Source of the DNA: Candidatus Poribacteria bacterium
GTDB lineage: Bacteria; Poribacteria; WGA-4E; WGA-3G
Direction of reading: 5' to 3'
Assembly (NCBI GenBank): GCA_009841255.1
Contig: VXMD01000009.1
Location: forward strand, 1 to 45,826
DNA: 45,826 nt
Shown here piece after piece: positions 25,087 through 33,262 of this stretch. Both the position numbers and the translations under genes were made by a program. The number at the start of each line of letters is the position of its first letter. Position 1 is the stretch's first letter. The notes under the pieces were generated by a model. That model saw only the letters and a list, made by a program, of their open reading frames with translations. It was not told the DNA's origin and did no database searches.

Positions 25087-26109
25087 ATGAAAATTATTTG
25101 TACGGGTATCAGTTGTTCAGGACGTAAGGAGCTGATGGCGAATTTTAAGATACTGTGCATGAAACGGAAGTTGAACATCGGTTTTTTCAATGTCGGCGAT
25201 GTGATGCACCGTGTTGCTGCGGAGGCGCGTGTCCATTTTACGGACAAAGTGCTTGATTCGGATCCTGCGGTTTTATCATTGGCACGGCGCACGGCTTTCT
25301 ATGAAATCGCTCGGCGCGCCGAGGATTATGAGCATGCTGTCATTGGATTACACGCCTGTTTCCGGTGGCGCGGGAGCCTCATTGAGGGATTTTCTTTTAA
25401 AGATATTGATATTCTTCTACCGGATCTGCTGATTAACGTTGTTGACAACATCACCGATATATCGGAACGGATGGAAAACACGTCCCAATGGGAAGGGATG
25501 GGTAAAGCGGCACTCAACGTCTGGTTGGATGAAGAAGAGTTCTTGACGCGGCAACTCGCACATTTCACGGAGAAACCCCATTATACCGTTGCGAGACAAC
25601 ACACTCTCGAAAATTTTTATGAACTCCTCTTTTCACCGAAGCCGAAATTTTACCTCAGCTACCCTATCACGCTCCTGAGAGATACGCCGAAGGAAATTGA
25701 GAAGATCCGCGAGATTGGAGAAAAACTGAGCCGTTCCTTCATTGTCTTCGATCCGCTCACGATCAAGGATATGGAACTCGTTACCCTCACGAAAGATGAA
25801 AGTGCTGATGCCCCACGCGTGAGTGAAATGGGTGAGGAAGTGATTGAACAGATTCAAACCCGAACGATCTCACGGGATTATCAGTTCGTTCACCAGAGCG
25901 ATTTCGTGGTTGTGATTTATCCGACGGATAAATTATCGCCGGGCGTTCTGAGCGAGATGAATTACGCTTCCCGCCATAACAAGCCTGTATATGCGGTTTA
26001 TCCTGGAACCCGGAGTATCTTTTTCGAGAACTTGTGTGATCGGATCTTTGATACCTTCGAGGAGTTGTCGGATTTCCTGATCGCAACGTATAAAAGGGAT
26101 GAAGACTAA
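25087..26109 (+). CDS. P-loop kinase-like protein fused to a nucleoside deoxyribosyltransferase-like domain
   Basis: 340 residues from the ATG at 25087; an open frame before it overlaps the previous gene and lacks domain sequence. The start MKIICTGISCSGRKELM is like the beta-1/P-loop of adenylate-kinase-like enzymes, but reads GISCSGRKE, where the usual loop ends GKS/T. VGDVMHRVA and VIGLHACFRW resemble the later strands of that fold. The last about 130 residues begin FYLSYPITLL and contain SDFVVVIYPTDKLSPGVLSEMNYASRHNKPVYAVYPG, the pattern of nucleoside 2-deoxyribosyltransferases (Asp, then SPGxxxEMxYA with the acidic catalytic residue). I infer a nucleotide-linked function, perhaps sensing. 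No family name can be given with certainty. Confidence 0.65.
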   Translation: MKIICTGISCSGRKELMANFKILCMKRKLNIGFFNVGDVMHRVAAEARVHFTDKVLDSDPAVLSLARRTAFYEIARRAEDYEHAVIGLHACFRWRGSLIEGFSFKDIDILLPDLLINVVDNITDISERMENTSQWEGMGKAALNVWLDEEEFLTRQLAHFTEKPHYTVARQHTLENFYELLFSPKPKFYLSYPITLLRDTPKEIEKIREIGEKLSRSFIVFDPLTIKDMELVTLTKDESADAPRVSEMGEEVIEQIQTRTISRDYQFVHQSDFVVVIYPTDKLSPGVLSEMNYASRHNKPVYAVYPGTRSIFFENLCDRIFDTFEELSDFLIATYKRDED

Positions 26110-26231
26110 CTTGATCTGCACCTACTGAGGTTCCTTTTATTCACGATTCCCAGTCTATAAGGCGTAATTATTCTGTTATTCACAATCTAATTTGGCAATC
26201 AAGTTTAAGCTTTGATATGAAGAGGTAATAT

Positions 26232-27914
26232 ATGAAAGCAAATGAAATAAATTTTCTGAAATTCTTAGAGCCTCGAAATCAATTTTTTGTTCCAATTTTT
26301 CAGCGTCGATACAGTTGGGAGAAAAAGCATTGCAATCAACTATGGAACGATGTACTACGTATCGGACAAAACGATGAGATTCTGTCCTATTTTCTCGGAT
26401 CAATCGTCTATATGAAAGATGGAGAGGCACCTATTGGAACAGTATCTCGCTTTCTTGTTATTGATGGTCAACAGCGGTTAGTAACCTTATCGCTTTTGAT
26501 CCGAGCACTCGGCGAAACTATCCATGAACATTGCAGTAAAATCGGGATAACCCAAGATCAACTTTCAAATTTTTATCTTTTCAATAATATGGCGGATGGT
26601 GAGTCACGCCACAAGTTACTGCTAACCCGTTCTGATAAGAGCACCCTGATTCAGTTGTTGAATGGCAGAATTGACTGCAACGAACCTCCCGCTGATGCCT
26701 CTGTCCGTCTACTGGAAAACTATCAGTTTTTTAAAGCTCAACTTAATCCCAATAATTTAGGAGCAGTGTATACTGGAATTCAAAAGTTAATGATCGTGGG
26801 GATTATTCTTGAGAGCCCTGGCGATAATCCACAACTGATTTTTGATAGTCTTAATTCCACAGGGCTTGAACTTTCCGAAGCAGATCGTATACGCAATTAC
26901 GTGCTTATGGGCCAAGGCACTGAGTTCCAGAACAAACTCTATGAGAATTACTGGTCTCCTATTGAAGACCGTTTTGGTAATGAGTATGCTAACTGGTTTG
27001 ACTTGTTTATCCGGGATTACCTCACATTGAAGACACGGCAGATCCCGAATATTAATAGTGTTTACGACAAATTCAAGGCATATATCCCTAATACAACTAA
27101 CTCAGAAAAATTAGAGAAAATTATTGCAAAGATTGCTCACTATTCAAAGCACTATGTCAAATTCGCTCTACTCCGTGAGAATGATTCGGATTTTCGGGAG
27201 TGTTTTGAGGACATTGATGAATTAGAGGCTGGCGTTGCACGTCCGTTTTTACTTGAGGTATACGAAGACCATACGCAAGGAAAAATCGAAAAAACAGAAG
27301 TGATCGAAATTTTTCGGCTAGTAGAAAGTTATGTTTTTCGTCGTGCTATAAGCGGTGTTCCAACCAATAGTCTGAACAAAATCTTTGCCTCGCTGATGAG
27401 GGAGGTTGATAAAGACAAGTATCTCGAAAGTCTGAAGGCTGTCTTCTTGAGACTGATAGATAATAGGCGTTATCCCTTAGATGCTGAGTTCAAGGAAAAG
27501 TTCATTTTAAAAGATGTCTATAACTTTAAAAGGCGAAATTATCTTCTGCGCAAATTGGAGGAATACGAACACAAAGAGTCAATCAATCCCAATGAATACA
27601 CGGTTGAACATGTGATGCCGCAAAATCCTAACCTGTCTGATGAATGGAAAAAAGAGTTAGGTCAAAATTGGCAAGAAGTACAGGAGAAATATCTCCATAC
27701 GATTGGTAATATCACCCTCACCAGATATAATTCGGAGTTAAAAGATCTTCCCTTTATGGAAAAAAAAGAACGCAAGCCCGGTGGATTTCGCGATAGTCGG
27801 CTGCGTTTGAATGACAGTCTGGTTCAAGCAAGGAAATGGGACGAAGCCAATATCCGATCAAGAGCGGAAGAACTTGCGGAAAAAGCACTCAAAATCTGGA
27901 TTAGCCCAGAATGA
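26232..27914 (+). CDS. GmrSD-like DUF262/DUF1524 protein (type IV restriction-type nuclease)
   Basis: 560 residues. The N-terminal DUF262 (ParB/sulfiredoxin-like NTPase) shows FVPIFQRRYSWEKKHCNQLWND (about 18-40) and VIDGQQRLVTLSLLIRAL (about 76-93). The C-terminal DUF1524 HNH-type nuclease shows YTVEHVMPQNPN (about 455) and LHTIGNITLTRYNSELKDLPF. In known GmrSD systems the two halves restrict modified DNA, such as glucosylated hydroxymethylcytosine of phages; here both are on one chain, as in many bacteria. The DNA is visibly richer in A/T than the flanking genes, which suggests acquisition. Its stop overlaps the PIN gene as ATGA, so they are cotranscribed. Confidence 0.88.
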   Translation: MKANEINFLKFLEPRNQFFVPIFQRRYSWEKKHCNQLWNDVLRIGQNDEILSYFLGSIVYMKDGEAPIGTVSRFLVIDGQQRLVTLSLLIRALGETIHEHCSKIGITQDQLSNFYLFNNMADGESRHKLLLTRSDKSTLIQLLNGRIDCNEPPADASVRLLENYQFFKAQLNPNNLGAVYTGIQKLMIVGIILESPGDNPQLIFDSLNSTGLELSEADRIRNYVLMGQGTEFQNKLYENYWSPIEDRFGNEYANWFDLFIRDYLTLKTRQIPNINSVYDKFKAYIPNTTNSEKLEKIIAKIAHYSKHYVKFALLRENDSDFRECFEDIDELEAGVARPFLLEVYEDHTQGKIEKTEVIEIFRLVESYVFRRAISGVPTNSLNKIFASLMREVDKDKYLESLKAVFLRLIDNRRYPLDAEFKEKFILKDVYNFKRRNYLLRKLEEYEHKESINPNEYTVEHVMPQNPNLSDEWKKELGQNWQEVQEKYLHTIGNITLTRYNSELKDLPFMEKKERKPGGFRDSRLRLNDSLVQARKWDEANIRSRAEELAEKALKIWISPE

Positions 27915-28384
27915 AAACTTACAAAATTTATCTTGACAGTTGTTGTGTAAGTCGCCCTTATGATAATCAGACGCAAAATAGAATTAAGTCTGAAACTGCA
28001 GCCATCATGCAGATTATCTCCCGCTTTTGGAACGGGGAATGGCAGTCAATCACCAGTAAGGTTTTACAGTTTGAGATTAACCAAATTTCTGATTTAACAA
28101 AACGTTCTTTCGTAAAGTCCCTTTTTACTTCCATACCTCAAACTATTTTTGTTTCTGTTGGTGCGGCGGAGACCTCCAGAGGTAAACAACTTGAAGCATT
28201 GGGATTTAAAGAGTACGATGCTTTGCATATCGCTTGTGCCGAAACCGGTAAAGCAGATGTCTTTCTCACTACAGATGATGCAGTGATTAGGAGAGCGAAA
28301 CGTTTAAGATCTCAACTCCGTGTCCGAGTTGAAAATCCAGATACATGGTTGCAAGAACAGATGAGTGGTAAAGGAGGCAATTGA
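27911..28384 (+). CDS. PIN-domain protein (putative toxin-type RNase)
   Basis: 157 residues. The start overlaps the nuclease stop by four bases. PIN features: IYLDSCCVSRPYD at the N-terminus with the first Asp, FEINQI in the middle with an acidic residue, KEYDALHIACAETGKADVFLTTDDAVIRRAK with the later acidic cluster. PIN proteins cut RNA, often as toxin of a toxin-antitoxin pair, with Mg/Mn bound by the acidic residues. The next small gene could be the antitoxin. Alternatively it is part of the defence function of the upstream nuclease. Confidence 0.82.
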   Translation: MKTYKIYLDSCCVSRPYDNQTQNRIKSETAAIMQIISRFWNGEWQSITSKVLQFEINQISDLTKRSFVKSLFTSIPQTIFVSVGAAETSRGKQLEALGFKEYDALHIACAETGKADVFLTTDDAVIRRAKRLRSQLRVRVENPDTWLQEQMSGKGGN

Positions 28385-28386
28385 AA

Positions 28387-28632
28387 ATGGAGGTCCTTCT
28401 CATGACAGATGAGCAAATTTTGGAACTTGGTTTTAAGGCATTAGTTGACAAACTTGGTCCTGTTGGAATGGTGCGTTTTATCCACCAGTTTCAAGCTGGC
28501 ACTGGCGATTACACCGAAGAACGGCAGCAATGGGTAGGCATGTCCGATGTTGAAACGCTCGCTAAACAGATCCAACAGGCTGAAGACGACCCTGAGTGTA
28601 TTGCCAAAACCCTTAAAACTCTAATACAATAA
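28387..28632 (+). CDS. Small antitoxin-like protein
   Basis: About 81 residues (TDEQILELGFKALVDKLGPVGMVRFIHQFQAG and GDYTEERQQWVG are the clear parts). AAGGAGG at 28372-28378 lies eight bases before the ATG at 28387; TTG at 28381 and ATG at 28405 are other possible starts. The position directly after a PIN gene (2 bases) and the small size suggest an antitoxin, but it shows no recognisable DNA-binding fold and the assignment is by context only. Confidence 0.6.
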   Translation: MEVLLMTDEQILELGFKALVDKLGPVGMVRFIHQFQAGTGDYTEERQQWVGMSDVETLAKQIQQAEDDPECIAKTLKTLIQ

Positions 28633-28738
28633 TGTGAGTTTTCTATAGACATATCGAAGAAACCCGTAGAAATACCCAAGCAAAAACACCAAAATTTGTT
28701 AGTAGCAACTTGGGTTACAGTATAGAAAGGTTTATCTT

Positions 28739-29272
28739 ATGGCTGATGCGTATTACACAACTGACGAATCTCATTACAATGAGTGCCTTGAGAAGGGCAC
28801 TATTGTCCCGAGGAAAGATTGGTATGGTAAAAAGTTTTGCATCGAGGATTTTTTAGCAGGTGATCACCAGTATATTTTTATGTTTGTCAACGATCGCTAT
28901 AGTATTTTTGACGAGAACGGAAAGGATAACACTTTCGGTTTTGTCTTGGATGCTGAGTCATTGGTTACAGAGAGCAATGCGCTTGTAGGACCCGATTTGC
29001 TAAACGAGTATCGCTCTCTCATCAACGAGTGTGCCACACATTCTGTTCAACAAAACCCGGCGCTAAAAAATGTCCAATTGATTATTCGAGGCGTGCTTGC
29101 GGGTGCTGTTACCGAACCGGGGGTTGCTGAGACGATGTTGCTTTTCAGAACACGTGTATCCGAACTTCAAAACGAGCGTCGTTGTCAGGGAGAGGCGGCA
29201 CTAAAACTTTTGCGCGAATCAACGGAACCGTTGGAGCTGCTCGTAGGCGGGAATTCACCAGCATCCAGATAG
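28739..29272 (+). CDS. Protein of unknown function next to the defence genes
   Basis: 177 residues, no signal peptide or membrane segment. The first half (YYTTDESHYNECLEKGTIVPRKDWYGKKFCIEDFLAGDHQYIFM, read in pieces) is rich in aromatic and charged residues, and the second half (from EYRSLINECA) looks helical. I do not recognise a family. AAAGG lies before the ATG. It follows the small antitoxin-like gene after 106 bases in DNA that is still A/T-richer than the rest, so it may belong to the same island. Confidence 0.55.
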   Translation: MADAYYTTDESHYNECLEKGTIVPRKDWYGKKFCIEDFLAGDHQYIFMFVNDRYSIFDENGKDNTFGFVLDAESLVTESNALVGPDLLNEYRSLINECATHSVQQNPALKNVQLIIRGVLAGAVTEPGVAETMLLFRTRVSELQNERRCQGEAALKLLRESTEPLELLVGGNSPASR

Positions 29273-29320
29273 CATTATATCTCTCTCCATCGGCAGAGGA
29301 TTTGATTCTGTCATAACACT

Positions 29321-30202
29321 ATGAAAATCGGTATCCTCTCACGGGGACCTCAAAACCACTCCACACGTAGGCTTAGCGAAACAGCCCTCATAGCAGGACA
29401 CGCCGCAGAAATTTTAGATCCCTTCGGTTTCTATCTCCATATCGGTGGCACCGGTAACCGTATTACCTATCACGGGAAACCGGCAGAAGACTTTAATGTG
29501 ATTGTGCCACGGCTCAGTCGGACGACAGCACAGTACGGCGAAGAGATCTTGGCGCATTTTGAATGGGTCGGAACGCCTGTGGTGAATCGGGCAAAATCGA
29601 TTGTGGCGGCACGACACAAATTCCATTCTTTGCGCATCCTCGCGCAACACGGCTTACCTATCCCTCCGAGTCTGACTGTCGGTTCCGCCGCGTTTTTAGA
29701 GGACGCTGCGGCGGAGGTCGGGGAGTATCCATTTATTTTAAAACCGTTCCACGGCACACACGGCACGGGCGTTATGTTGTTGGATACGCCAACATCGCTT
29801 ACGTCGGCTGTAGATGCCCTATGCGATCTTCACCAAGACTATGTCATCCAATCCTTTATTGCGGAGGCAGGTGGCGTTGATATCCGTGTTTTCGTCGTAG
29901 GAGATGAAGTCGTTGGGGCGATGAAAAGGAGCGCGCCGCCTGGTGAATTCCGGGCGAATATTCACAAAGGGGCATCTGGGGAAACGATCACACTGTCAGA
30001 CGAGTACATCCGTTTGGCTATAGAAGCGGCAGCAGCACTGGAATTGGAGATAGCCGGAGTCGATCTGCTTCCAACAAACGAGGGAGCCGTTGTTCTGGAA
30101 GTCAATCCCTCGCCGGGGTTTGAAGAGTTGGAGTCAGTCACAGGCATCGATATTGCGGATGCGATTATTGAATTTGTAACGGCGTTCGCACAAGAAAGTT
30201 AA
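29321..30202 (+). CDS. RimK-like ATP-grasp ligase
   Basis: 293 residues of the ATP-grasp fold. Visible are the RimK-type N-terminal domain (MKIGILSRGPQNHSTRRLSE, then DFNVIVPRLSRTTAQYGEEIL), the glycine-rich ATP loop PFILKPFHGTHGTGVML, the strand VIQSFIAEAGGVDIRVFVVGD, and the metal-binding end LEIAGVDLLPTNEGAVVLEVNPSPGF (conserved E-x-N). Relatives add glutamate to ribosomal protein S6 or join amino acids to coenzymes or carrier proteins. The substrate cannot be told here, and no S6 or LysW-like gene is close. Confidence 0.85.
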   Translation: MKIGILSRGPQNHSTRRLSETALIAGHAAEILDPFGFYLHIGGTGNRITYHGKPAEDFNVIVPRLSRTTAQYGEEILAHFEWVGTPVVNRAKSIVAARHKFHSLRILAQHGLPIPPSLTVGSAAFLEDAAAEVGEYPFILKPFHGTHGTGVMLLDTPTSLTSAVDALCDLHQDYVIQSFIAEAGGVDIRVFVVGDEVVGAMKRSAPPGEFRANIHKGASGETITLSDEYIRLAIEAAAALELEIAGVDLLPTNEGAVVLEVNPSPGFEELESVTGIDIADAIIEFVTAFAQES

Positions 30203-30245
30203 AAAGTGTGTCGCCTGAAACGAAGTGGAAGACGGATCTACGGAA

Positions 30246-31439
30246 ATGGGCATCAAACCTTCAATTCACCTCACCGAACCGCAAGGAAAGTTAAAAATAT
30301 TGATGTTCAATCACGAATTTCCACCGATTGGTGGGGGTGGTGGTTGGGTCAGTTATTTCTTAGGCAAACACTTCGCGGCGGCGGGGCATGAAGTGCATCT
30401 GATTACCGCTCAGTTTCGTGAGTGTCCGATAGATGAGAAAGTGGAGGGCTTTCACGTGCATCGCGTGCGTGCGCTTCGGAAGAACCGTGATGTGTGTGCA
30501 GTCCACGAAATGCTAACTTACGCTGTAAGTTCAAGCCTTTACGGATTGCGGTTTGTGAAACAGTTTCAACCGGACATCGTTCAGGTCTTTTTCGGTATCC
30601 CTGCGGGTGGCGGTGCGTACCTTCTACAGAAATTCCGCAAGGTGCCATACGTCGTGTTTTTAGGGGGGCGTGATGTGCCGAGCCGGAATCCAGATCCGCC
30701 CTATTACCGGTGGTTATACCTGCTGCTGAAGCCGATCATCCGAGCGATTTGGGGCAACGCCTCAGCGGTTGTGGCGTGTAGCGACGGTTTACGCGAACTC
30801 GCGCGAGAGACGGATGCGGATGTAAAGATGAATGTGATCCCTGACGGCTTGGATTTAGGACGTTTTGAGCCGGTTCAACGCGATACTTGTCCCGAAAAAG
30901 TCCGAGTGCTCACAATTGGGAGACTCATACCGCGCAAAGGGTTTCAATTTCTGATCCGGGCACTTCCACAGATTATTGAAAACGTCGCACACGATTTTGA
31001 AATCGAAATTGTCGGCGATGGACCGTATCAAGGAGAACTCCTAAGATTGTCAGAAGATCTCGGCGTAGCCTCCCATATCCGTTTTGCGGGTTCAGTGCCG
31101 TATGCCGAGTTGCCACAAAAGTATCACGACGCTGACGTTTTCATCTTGCCCTCGCTTGCGGAAGGGATGCCGCTTGTCGTCTTGGAGGCGATGGGGACAG
31201 GCTTGCCAATCGTTGCCAGTCGGGTTCAAGGCATTGACGAACTCGTGGTGGAAGATGTTAATGGTGCACTGTTCGACGCCGGTGATGTTGACGGACTTGC
31301 ACACTCGCTGGTCAAACTGATTAACGCCGGTGAAAATCGTGTTGAGATGGGTAAATCGAGTGTTGAACGTGTTAAGCCCTACGACTGGAAACACATCGCT
31401 GACGCTTATTTAGCCCTTTATGATGATATCTTAGAATAG
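30246..31439 (+). CDS. Glycosyltransferase family 4 (GT-B) protein
   Basis: 397 residues from the ATG at 30246; a GTG at 30225 is an alternative. N-terminal domain: KILMFNHEFPPIGGGGGWVSYFLGKHFAAAGHEVHL. C-terminal domain: VLTIGRLIPRKGFQFLIRALP, EIVGDGPYQGELLRLSEDLGV and the EX7E motif in SLAEGMPLVVLEAMGTGLPIVAS. These are the hallmarks of retaining GT4 enzymes using nucleotide sugars. It probably acts at the cytosolic face in envelope-glycan or glycoconjugate synthesis. It starts 43 bases after the ATP-grasp gene and may be cotranscribed. Confidence 0.9.
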   Translation: MGIKPSIHLTEPQGKLKILMFNHEFPPIGGGGGWVSYFLGKHFAAAGHEVHLITAQFRECPIDEKVEGFHVHRVRALRKNRDVCAVHEMLTYAVSSSLYGLRFVKQFQPDIVQVFFGIPAGGGAYLLQKFRKVPYVVFLGGRDVPSRNPDPPYYRWLYLLLKPIIRAIWGNASAVVACSDGLRELARETDADVKMNVIPDGLDLGRFEPVQRDTCPEKVRVLTIGRLIPRKGFQFLIRALPQIIENVAHDFEIEIVGDGPYQGELLRLSEDLGVASHIRFAGSVPYAELPQKYHDADVFILPSLAEGMPLVVLEAMGTGLPIVASRVQGIDELVVEDVNGALFDAGDVDGLAHSLVKLINAGENRVEMGKSSVERVKPYDWKHIADAYLALYDDILE

Positions 31440-31487
31440 CCGCCAGTCGTCAGCAATTAGCAATCAGCAGTCGATTGTCGGTTAAGA
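31440..31487. repeat. Heptad-like repeat fragment
   Basis: Degenerate AGTCGTC/AGCAATT/AGCAATC/AGCAGTC/GATTGTC/GGTTAAG units, the same family as the elements around hslVU. Only one arm is present. Confidence 0.4.
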
Positions 31488-31507
31488 GGTTTGTGTTAAA
31501 TCCAAAA

Positions 31508-31641
31508 CCGTAGCCTGCAACAATACGCAGAAATACTTTCTTCGCATTGGATTTCAGCGTTCGCAAAAACACGCAGGCGGATTTGAGGAACACACTTAAA
31601 AGTCCAAACGCATGTCGTTCCTCCGCAAGGTATAATTAAAA
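31508..31641 (+). repeat. Leader-carrying composite repeat L1
   Basis: Begins CCGTAGCCTGC, contains GCAGGCGGATTTGAGG and GTCGTTCCTCCGCAAGG, and ends ATTAAAAATG at the start codon of the downstream gene. The same order of blocks is seen on the minus strand at 34214-34307 and 42283-42398. The AAGG of CCGCAAGG serves as ribosome-binding site. Confidence 0.6.
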
Positions 31642-33117
31642 ATGTTGCCAACCAAAATACTTGCTATCGGTGCGGGCGGTTTACAACGCGCCTTAACCCA
31701 TGAATTTGTCCATATCCTCAACCAACGGAACCGCTATGACGGTGGTATCTTTATCGGTCAGCCGCGCGGTACTGAGAAAGCCGATGCCTTCAACCAACAA
31801 GGCGGCGTATACCATGTTGTCACGTTCGATATGAATGGTGTTCATGACATTCAACAGGTCTCAAGCGTCGTTGGTGCGACGACGCTCGCTACAGAGGCAG
31901 GACGTGAGCAGTTTTATGCACAGACCGAGAATCCGTTGGACCTCCTCCTCATCGGCGTAACTGAAGCGGGGATCGCCAAGGGTGAACTGGCGATAGACGT
32001 ATTGGAGGAGACCCTCTACCGCTATTTCTATCATCACGGTGCGGATGCGACACTGTGTGTCATCAACACCGATAACCTCCGAAACAACGGCGATGTTATT
32101 CGCGATATTCTCTGCAACGAGTATCCGAGACGGAGCGATGCTTACGCGGTGTGGTTGGAAACAAATGTCGGATTCCTCAACGAAATGGGAGATCGGCTCG
32201 TGCCGCAAGTCTACGCTGTGCCTGACGAGATTAAAGAGGAGGCAAGGACACAGATCGACGTTCAAGACGAACTCATAACATACGCAGAAGCAATGCCAGC
32301 AACACCACTTATCTTGGAGGATTTGGACGCTCTATTACGCGTGCCGTTCGGCGAACTTCAAGACTACGGCGTTATTGTCAGTCAAGAGAGTATTGAACCG
32401 TATCACGATTGGAAATTGCTCTTGGTGAATTCCGTGCACGTGCCTGGAATTACGCATAAAGGAACACTCGCTGGTATCGAATATGTCAATGAAGCGGCGG
32501 CACACCCAACGTTTGCACCACACCTCGAACGTTTGATGAATGGATATGCGGAGATTGTAGAGGCAGACATCCCGATAACGGGGAAAAGTGCTCGTGCATA
32601 CTCGCTGGAATTCGTTGACCGTATCCGCCGAGTCAAAGATGACAATGCCCGGATTAACATCATCGAAACAGTGAAACTTCGTGAACGCGCCGCCGACATT
32701 GTCCGTTCACCGAACTATGATGCGAGCACAGAACTCTTTAAATCTGACTTCGCGTATTCCTTCGCAACGGTGCTCCGGTTTCTGACACCGGGGTCCCCAC
32801 CCGTTACTGGGAAGGGGCACACAGGGTCGGGTGCCAACGACTATACGGGTATCACCGATACCGGCGAGACATACGAAATCCGTGACCCCGACCGAACGAT
32901 ACAGGATGTTCTGAAGGGAGGGTTTGGCGCAAGCCGAGCAGATGTAGATAAACGACTTGCTACCATTTTCTCAAATACGGCGTTGTGGTCGCCTGCAGGG
33001 GCTGCGTCGCCGAGGGGTTTGGACGGGAATCCGGACTTTATGGAACGTGTCGGTGGATATTATCATCGCTTGGTTAACGGGGAGACGTGTCTTGGGGTTT
33101 TGGAAAGTATTTTTTAA
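31642..33117 (+). CDS. Mannitol dehydrogenase-family (polyol/uronate) oxidoreductase
   Basis: 491 residues. The N-terminal nucleotide-binding segment (KILAIGAGGLQRALTHEFVHIL) and the middle motif DWKLLLVNSVHVPGITHKGTLAG correspond to the polyol-specific long-chain dehydrogenase family that includes mannitol, fructuronate and tagaturonate reductases; the Lys, Asn and His of KxxxxNxxH are the expected catalytic residues. A role in hexuronate or polyol use fits the many sugar-catabolic neighbours. The start ATG follows directly on leader repeat L1. The stop codon lies inside the first bases of repeat L2, so the natural 3' end may have been changed. Confidence 0.75.
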   Translation: MLPTKILAIGAGGLQRALTHEFVHILNQRNRYDGGIFIGQPRGTEKADAFNQQGGVYHVVTFDMNGVHDIQQVSSVVGATTLATEAGREQFYAQTENPLDLLLIGVTEAGIAKGELAIDVLEETLYRYFYHHGADATLCVINTDNLRNNGDVIRDILCNEYPRRSDAYAVWLETNVGFLNEMGDRLVPQVYAVPDEIKEEARTQIDVQDELITYAEAMPATPLILEDLDALLRVPFGELQDYGVIVSQESIEPYHDWKLLLVNSVHVPGITHKGTLAGIEYVNEAAAHPTFAPHLERLMNGYAEIVEADIPITGKSARAYSLEFVDRIRRVKDDNARINIIETVKLRERAADIVRSPNYDASTELFKSDFAYSFATVLRFLTPGSPPVTGKGHTGSGANDYTGITDTGETYEIRDPDRTIQDVLKGGFGASRADVDKRLATIFSNTALWSPAGAASPRGLDGNPDFMERVGGYYHRLVNGETCLGVLESIF

Positions 33118-33202
33118 TCTTTCCTTGCGGGAGAACGACGTAGGTTGGAACTTTGACGCACTCTTTTCTGGAGCCGCTTGCGCCGGTGTTGCAGGCTACG
33201 GG
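33108..33202 (-). repeat. Leader-carrying composite repeat L2
   Basis: About 95 bases, about 90% the same as 34214-34307 and in the same direction. On the minus strand it reads CCCGTAGCCTGC ... CGTCGTTCTCCCGCAAGG ... ATTAAAAAATA. It points at the 3' end of the dehydrogenase gene, so no gene follows this leader. Confidence 0.75.
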
Positions 33203-33212
33203 TTAGTTGTAA

Positions 33213-33235
33213 GGGTTGGGGAACCCAACCCCTAC
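33213..33235 (-). repeat. REP-like hairpin with GTAG foot
   Basis: Perfect 8-bp stem GGGTTGGG/CCCAACCC, loop GAA, followed by CTAC on the plus strand. A short heptad-like piece (ACTGATAACTGACAACT, 33250-33266) lies next to it and covers the end of the Gfo/Idh/MocA gene. Confidence 0.65.
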
Positions 33236-33262
33236 GGACATCTCTTTACTGATAACTGACAA

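Noticed and set aside
24492-25292. A 266-codon open frame on the minus strand
   Set aside because: It runs antisense to the phytanoyl-CoA dioxygenase-like gene, whose motifs are clear, and its product has no domain character.
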